From: JBGSYN01 sp041750975
Lineage (GTDB): Bacteria > Pseudomonadota > Alphaproteobacteria > Geminicoccales > Geminicoccaceae
Length of the DNA: 6,644 nt
Reading direction: 5' to 3'
Assembly (NCBI GenBank): GCA_041750975.1
Contig: JBGSYN010000268.1
Span: forward strand, 1-6,644
A program made the translations under genes and the position numbers. Under the pieces are notes generated by a model that saw nothing but the letters and a program-made list of their open reading frames with translations, searched no databases and was not told the DNA's origin. Every line of letters begins with the position of its first letter. The stretch's first letter is position 1. Below, piece after piece: positions 1-3,913 of the stretch.

Positions 1-1
1 G

Positions 2-679
2 GCCATCCTCCTTGCCATCGCCATCGGCACCGTCCTCGGCGCCGTCAACGGCTTCGTCGTCTGCATCTTGAAGGTCAATCCGCTGATCGCCACGCTCGGC
101 TCGATGATCGCCTTCAGGGGGCTCGGATTGCAGCTTACCAATTCCCAGGTGATCGTCCTGCCGGATGCAGTCAGAGGCTTCGGCAACCTCTCGATGGGTC
201 CGGTCTTCGTCGATATCATCATCGCCTTCGCGATTTTGGCGATCGTCGATCTGGTCCACCGCGACACCCGCTTCGGCCGCCATGTCACGGCCATCGGCAA
301 TGACGAGGAAACGGCGCGATGCGTCGGCATTCCGGTCAAGCGGGTGGTCTTCGCAAGCTTTGTCGGAGCCGGCATCCTCGCCTCGATCGGCGGCATATTC
401 GCCGCGTCCCAGGTGGGGGCTGTCACCACCTTTCTCGGCCGCGGACTCGAATTCACGGCCGTCGCCGTGGTCGTGGTCGGCGGCATCAATCTCTTTGGCG
501 GCCGCGGCTCGATCTTCTGGGGCGTATTGCTCGGGACCCTCACCTTCGAGATGATTCGCAGCGGCCTCAACTATGTCGGCGCCAACCCCTATTTCTACGA
601 GCTGATCGGCGGCGCCGTCATTTTCGTTGCGATGTATGCAGCCGCCCTGAAAACCCGTAGGACAGGTGCATCCGTATGA
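2..679 (+). CDS. Ribose/xylose-type ABC transporter permease, 5'-truncated by window edge
   Basis: Inner-membrane channel subunit of a sugar-type ABC importer (RbsC/XylH family). The frame is open from base 2, so the true start is upstream. 225 residues are present, and the family usually has about 320-340, so roughly the first third is missing. The first visible segment is an AIGTVLGAVNGFVV helix followed by KVNPLIATLGSMIAFRGLGL, the family's conserved P-[FL]-I-A-T-L-G-x-M-x-x-x-R-G stretch. The cytoplasmic loop that contacts the ATPase is recognisable as TRFGRHVTAIGNDEETARCVGIPVKR (interrupt after ATAIGNDEE). Near the C-terminus are GLEFTAVAVVVVGGINLFGG and RGSIFWGVLLGTL, also conserved. 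The rest is hydrophobic helices ending in a short basic tail. The TTG at 68 is an internal Leu codon, not the start. The binding-protein gene follows after 53 bases. The transported solute cannot be told from the permease. Confidence 0.93.
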   Translation, partial: AILLAIAIGTVLGAVNGFVVCILKVNPLIATLGSMIAFRGLGLQLTNSQVIVLPDAVRGFGNLSMGPVFVDIIIAFAILAIVDLVHRDTRFGRHVTAIGNDEETARCVGIPVKRVVFASFVGAGILASIGGIFAASQVGAVTTFLGRGLEFTAVAVVVVGGINLFGGRGSIFWGVLLGTLTFEMIRSGLNYVGANPYFYELIGGAVIFVAMYAAALKTRRTGASV

Positions 680-718
680 TGCAGATGGCAGGCGACGAAA
701 GCCGAGCCTGAAAATAAC

Positions 719-725
719 AAGGGAG
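719..725 (+). promoter_or_regulatory. Ribosome binding site of the sugar-binding protein gene
   Basis: AAGGGAG lies 7 bases before the ATG at 733. It is a good Shine-Dalgarno match and fixes the start, which is also the start that gives a complete signal peptide. Confidence 0.7.
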
Positions 726-732
726 CCAAAGC

Positions 733-1716
733 ATGAGACCTTCGTTCATCCTGGCCACCGCCATTACGGCACTCGCGGCGACACCCGCCCTCGCAGCGGA
801 TATCACCGTCGGCCTCTCCTGGAATTCCAAGACCCAGCCGCTCGAGCAGGCCTGGGAAGACTATATGCAGGCCGAAGCCGAACGGCAGGGTGCCGAAGCC
901 GGCGTCGAGATCGATTGGGTGATCAATGTCGCCGACGCCGATCCGAGCCGTCAGGCGAGCAATATCGAGGATCTGATCACCCGCGGCGTCGATGTCATCG
1001 TTGCCCGGGCCGAGGATGCGGGCGCCATCGGGGCGTCGATCCGTGCCGCCAATGCCGCGGGCGTGCCCTTCATCACGTTCGACCGGGCAGCGGAGCGGGT
1101 CGTGCCCACCGCCCATGTCGGCGGTGACAGCTACGATCAGGCCCTCACCACCGCCGAAGCCTTTGCCGACATTCTGGGCGAGGCCGGCGTCGAGGGCCGT
1201 TGCATCGAGATGCAGGGCGCACTCACCGACATCAATGCCGTCAATCGCTCCAAGGGCTGGACCGAGGTCGACGAAACCCGCGACGAGATCTCGACCGTGA
1301 CGCAGGTGCCGACCGAATGGAACCCCGAACTGTTCCGCTCCGGCCTTGCCAATGCGCTTCGCGCCAACCCCGAGGCCAATTGCGCCTTCGTCGCCAGCGA
1401 CTTTGCCATCACCGCCGTGCAGTCGGCCCTCGAGGAAGCGGATCGCTGGGCGCCCACGGGCGAGGAGGGCCATTTCTGGCTGGCGACACAGGATCTCCTG
1501 CCGGGTGCGGTGCCGCTGATGGAGGCGGGTTACATCGACGTTGTCACGACTTATGACGCCTATCGCCATGCGCAGGAACTGGTCCGCGTCGTCATTGCCC
1601 TGCACCAGGGCGAGGATCCCGGTTGCGGCGAGGACGGTTGCCTCGCCAAGGGCCGCGTCGTCACGCCCGCAACGATCGACGAAACCGAGAACCTCTGGTC
1701 CAAGACCTACAAATAG
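733..1716 (+). CDS. Periplasmic sugar-binding protein of an ABC importer (Peripla_BP_4/RbsB type)
   Basis: Captures the solute in the periplasm and delivers it to the permease encoded just upstream. It has 327 residues, normal for the family. Residues 1-21 are a Sec signal peptide (Arg at 2, hydrophobic 5-16, cleavage probably after ALA at 19-21). The mature part has the two-lobed type I binding-protein layout. Residues at the usual sugar-contact places are present: D117-R118 in ITFDRAA (like D89-R90 of RbsB), R172 in the NAVNRSKGW turn, D223 in VASDFAIT and D254 in ATQDLLPG. These assignments come from pattern comparison, not an alignment. Two Cys pairs are possible: C157/C217 and the close pair C298/C303 in GCGEDGC, which may close a C-terminal loop. 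The start is set by AAGGGAG 7 bases upstream. The solute is unknown. The neighbouring BNR-repeat gene suggests a carbohydrate or derived compound. Confidence 0.93.
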   Translation: MRPSFILATAITALAATPALAADITVGLSWNSKTQPLEQAWEDYMQAEAERQGAEAGVEIDWVINVADADPSRQASNIEDLITRGVDVIVARAEDAGAIGASIRAANAAGVPFITFDRAAERVVPTAHVGGDSYDQALTTAEAFADILGEAGVEGRCIEMQGALTDINAVNRSKGWTEVDETRDEISTVTQVPTEWNPELFRSGLANALRANPEANCAFVASDFAITAVQSALEEADRWAPTGEEGHFWLATQDLLPGAVPLMEAGYIDVVTTYDAYRHAQELVRVVIALHQGEDPGCGEDGCLAKGRVVTPATIDETENLWSKTYK

Positions 1717-1791
1717 GCCTCAAGCCATCATCGACGCTTCAGGCCGCCCCCGATTTATCCTATGATGAGGCCAGGATTGACCGGGGCGGCG

Positions 1792-2875
1792 ATGGCGAAC
1801 AAGGTTCTCATTCTCATCGGCACCAACAAGGGTGCGTTCATCCTCGAAGGCGACGAGCACCGTACCGAATGGTCGCTCAAGGGCCCATTTTGCGACACTT
1901 GGCCGATTCACCATGTGATCGCCGATCCGGCAACCGGCGCGATCTACGCGGGTGGTGGCAATCGCTGGGTCGGCCGTCGGTCTCTGGCAATCCACCGATC
2001 TCGGCCGGACCTGGAGCCGTACCGGCGACGACCTCGCCTATGACGAAGGCCTGGACCCGCTCAAGACGGTCTGGTCCCTGGCCCGATCCAACGGCACGCT
2101 CTATGCGGGCGTGGAACCTGCGGGTCTGTTTCGAAGCGATGATGACGGCCGCACCTGGCAGCATGTCGAGGGCCTGCAACGCCATCCTTCGCGGCCGGAA
2201 TGGCAGCCCGGCGGCGCCGGGCTCATTCTCCACTCCATCGTCCCGCACCCCCAAGACCCGGACCGGCTCTGGGTCGGCATCTCGGCTGCGGGCGTGTTCG
2301 GCACAGCCGATGGCGGCAGGACCTGGCAAGCCCGCAATCGCGGCACCCGCGCCGATTTCATGCCGGAAGACCAGCGCTACCCCGAGCATGGCCAGTGCGT
2401 CCATTCCCTGGTCATCGCACCCGGCATGCCCGACCGCCTCTACCAGCAGAACCATTGCGGCATGTATCGGAGCGACGACGGCGGCGAGACCTGGCACAGC
2501 ATCGAGGCGGGCATGCCCTCGAGCTTCGGCTTTCCGGCGACAGTACATCCGCATGATCCGGAGACAGCCTTCCTATTGCCGCTCAATGGCGACGATGTCG
2601 GCCGCTACGTCCCCGATGCCAAAGCCGCCGTCTGGCGCACGCGCGATGCCGGCCGAACCTGGCAGGAACTGCGCAAAGGCCTGCCGCAACAGAACTGCTA
2701 CTTCGCGGTGTTACGCCAGGCCATGGCGACCGACCCCCTCAGTCCCGCCGGCGTCTATTTCGGTACCAACACCGGCACCCTCTTCGCCAGCCCCGACGAA
2801 GGCGAAACCTGGACCGCCCTCGCCAACCACCTACCCATGATCCTCTCGGTCGAGACGCTGGTGGTTTCGGTATAA
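1792..2875 (+). pseudogene. BNR/Asp-box beta-propeller protein (sialidase-like fold), frameshifted
   Basis: One gene of about 360 codons read in two frames. The first part runs from ATG 1792 (MANKVLILIGTNKGAF) in frame to about 1974 (IYAGGGNRWVG). The rest runs in the frame one base later, from about 1973-1976 (AVGLWQSTDLG) to TAA at 2873-2875. Between the Trp codons at 1966 and 1985 are 16 bases, where a continuous frame would need a multiple of three, so there is a net one-base insertion. Six Asp-box repeats (S/T-x-D-x-G-x-T-W) begin at about 1991, 2135, 2303, 2471, 2639 and 2789, with three consecutive 168-base intervals, as expected of propeller blades. There is no signal peptide, so it should be cytoplasmic. 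Such proteins are often auto-named exo-alpha-sialidase or glycosyl hydrolase, but no catalytic set is evident and enzyme activity is unproven. ATG 1762 is an alternative start, but 1792 gives the natural N-terminus, with weak GGGGCGG just before it. The downstream frame is otherwise intact, so a sequencing error is as likely as a dead gene. Confidence 0.8.
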
Positions 2876-2905
2876 TTGGCCTCAGCAATCTAGATAAAGG
2901 GAATT

Positions 2906-3793
2906 TCAGTCAGTATCAGTGTTGACGATGGCAGGGTGTTCACAACGTCCGAGGCAATAACCGAGTTGATCAGGTGCAGTCGAGCCTACCGGTTTTTGAG
3001 GCAGCTCACCATAAGTAGTCGGCACAGGCTTTTGTGGCGGTGACACCGATACCATCAGATCGATGCAGCTACCTTCATTGGATTGGTAATACCGGTGAGC
3101 TTCAGGAAGCAGAACCAAATTGCCATGGCCAATGCGCTGATAGACACGATGAATGAGGATGCTGGCGCCTCGGGCGTGAATCTTTCGATTTAGATTGCGC
3201 ATCCAAATGCCGAAGGGATTGTTCCGATCCTTCGCTTCGTCCGGCAGCTCGAGTGACACGGTCGGGAAAGGATCTTCCGTGTTTTCTTCGTCCCTTGCAT
3301 GCACGACAAATCCGTTGGTGATCTCGATGTCCCAATGCAGGAACTCGATCTGCTGGATACCGGAAAAACTCCCGCCAGAGCATTCTGACCAGACATCAAC
3401 ACTGAGATGTCCTTGTTCCTTGTCTGGCAAATAAATGAAATCACGAATCTTACCACGCCTCTTGCAAATAACTCCTTGTAGCAATGTTTGCAACACCGAG
3501 TACGTGGCGAAGCCGCCGATACCTTGAAGTTGCGGCGGAACTTCAATCGGAGCACTCCGATCATCATCGATCTTTTTCAGTAGATCGACCAGATATTCGC
3601 TGTTTTCCTTGAAATCGAGTCCGCCTGGGGCAACACCTCGAACAAAACGATCGATCTCGTCAGTGGACCGGCTTACGGCAAACTCCTCAATCTTCTTGAC
3701 GCGCCCACCATCGAATGGATCTTCGATAAGCGTTTGCAACGCATCTGCGTTTGAAGGCACATCAAAAGCATTCGTGGATGGCTCTTGGGTCAT
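2906..3793 (-). CDS. Hypothetical protein of unknown family, 295 residues
   Basis: I do not recognise this protein. It has no signal peptide or membrane helix and looks soluble. Residues 1-85 are acidic and helix-like. Residues 88-160 hold a more hydrophobic core (GIGGFATYSVLQTLLQGVIC, then KRRGKIRDFIYLPDKE and QQIEFLHWDIEITNGFVVHA). A mixed alpha/beta stretch spans about 175-250. The last 45 residues are Pro-rich, with PQKPV twice (253-257 and 265-269), and end in YCLGRCEHPAIVNTDTD, where C280, C284 and H286 are close enough to bind metal. The ATG at 3793 is preceded by GGAGG at a 5-base spacing, so the start is secure. It lies on the same strand as, and downstream of, the cyclase/ATPase gene with a 100-base gap, and may share its transcript. 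It is convergent with the BNR gene, 30 bases between stops. GC is near 50%, clearly below the transporter genes, hinting at a separate origin. Confidence 0.82.
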   Translation of the reverse strand: MTQEPSTNAFDVPSNADALQTLIEDPFDGGRVKKIEEFAVSRSTDEIDRFVRGVAPGGLDFKENSEYLVDLLKKIDDDRSAPIEVPPQLQGIGGFATYSVLQTLLQGVICKRRGKIRDFIYLPDKEQGHLSVDVWSECSGGSFSGIQQIEFLHWDIEITNGFVVHARDEENTEDPFPTVSLELPDEAKDRNNPFGIWMRNLNRKIHARGASILIHRVYQRIGHGNLVLLPEAHRYYQSNEGSCIDLMVSVSPPQKPVPTTYGELPQKPVGSTAPDQLGYCLGRCEHPAIVNTDTD

Positions 3794-3796
3794 TTG

Positions 3797-3803
3797 ATCC
3801 TCC
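3797..3803 (-). promoter_or_regulatory. Strong ribosome binding site of the orphan 295-residue gene
   Basis: On the minus strand GGAGGAT precedes ATG 3793, with GGAGG ending 5 bases before it. It lies between the TGA at 3811-3809 of the Cys/His reading frame and the orphan gene's ATG, an arrangement typical of adjacent genes in one operon. Confidence 0.7.
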
Positions 3804-3808
3804 GCTCG

Positions 3809-3913
3809 TCAATTTGCGCCAATATGGGATTTTCGCTTGGCTTCCTCGCGCTCATTTCTACACTTCGGACAAACCTTCAGTGTGTGTCCGATCTCACAAT
3901 TTCGACGAATTTG
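3809..3913 (-). other. Short Cys/His reading frame after the cyclase stop (possible frameshifted extension or small zinc-binding peptide)
   Basis: This frame is offset one base downstream of the cyclase frame. It is open from the TGA at 3916-3914 to the TGA at 3811-3809, 34 codons. It encodes NCEIGHTLKVCPKC followed by RNEREEAKRKSHIGAN, a Cys-x3-His-x4-Cys-x2-Cys set and then a charged helix-like tail. No ATG, GTG or TTG lies upstream of the motif in this frame, so independent translation would need a rare start (ATT 3910 or CTG 3880). A one-base shift in the region 3917-3894 would instead fuse it to the end of the cyclase/ATPase protein. It stops 15 bases before the next ATG with a strong ribosome site between, as a real gene end would. 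Chance remains possible because the frame is so short. Confidence 0.3.
3865..3891 (-). other. Inverted repeat just after the cyclase gene stop
   Basis: TCGGACA and TGTCCGA form a perfect 7-base inverted repeat with a 13-base loop. On the minus strand it begins 2 bases after the TGA of the cyclase/ATPase gene. There is no run of T after it, so it is not a convincing intrinsic terminator. An overlapping alternative pairing (ACACT at 3860-3864 with AGTGT at 3879-3883) cannot form at the same time. Confidence 0.35.

Noticed and set aside
595..1605. Long open frame of 336 codons on the minus strand opposite the binding-protein gene
   Set aside because: It mirrors a GC-rich gene with a clear signal peptide and family motifs on the plus strand. 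Its product is rich in Gly, Asp, Arg and His without a recognisable domain.
1716..1772. GGCCTCA (1716-1722) and TGAGGCC (1766-1772) as a terminator stem after the binding-protein gene
   Set aside because: The arms are 43 bases apart, only 7 bases long, and no T-run follows. The second arm lies in the next gene's leader.
1877..2554. Minus-strand open frame of 225 codons opposite the BNR gene
   Set aside because: Low-complexity antisense composition, no ribosome site or motif, and the plus strand is explained.
1623..2840. Plus-strand open frame of 405 codons across the end of the binding protein and the BNR gene
   Set aside because: Its product is dominated by Arg, Pro, Ser and Ala and contains no Asp boxes. 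The other two frames carry the BNR protein, so this is a shadow.
1952..2875. Treating the second BNR frame as an independent gene starting at GTG 1952
   Set aside because: Residues before about 1973 in that frame do not resemble the family, and the missing N-terminus is present in the other frame just upstream, so one broken gene explains both.
2876..2905. Bidirectional terminator between the convergent genes
   Set aside because: The 30 bases contain no stem of useful length and no T-run on either strand.
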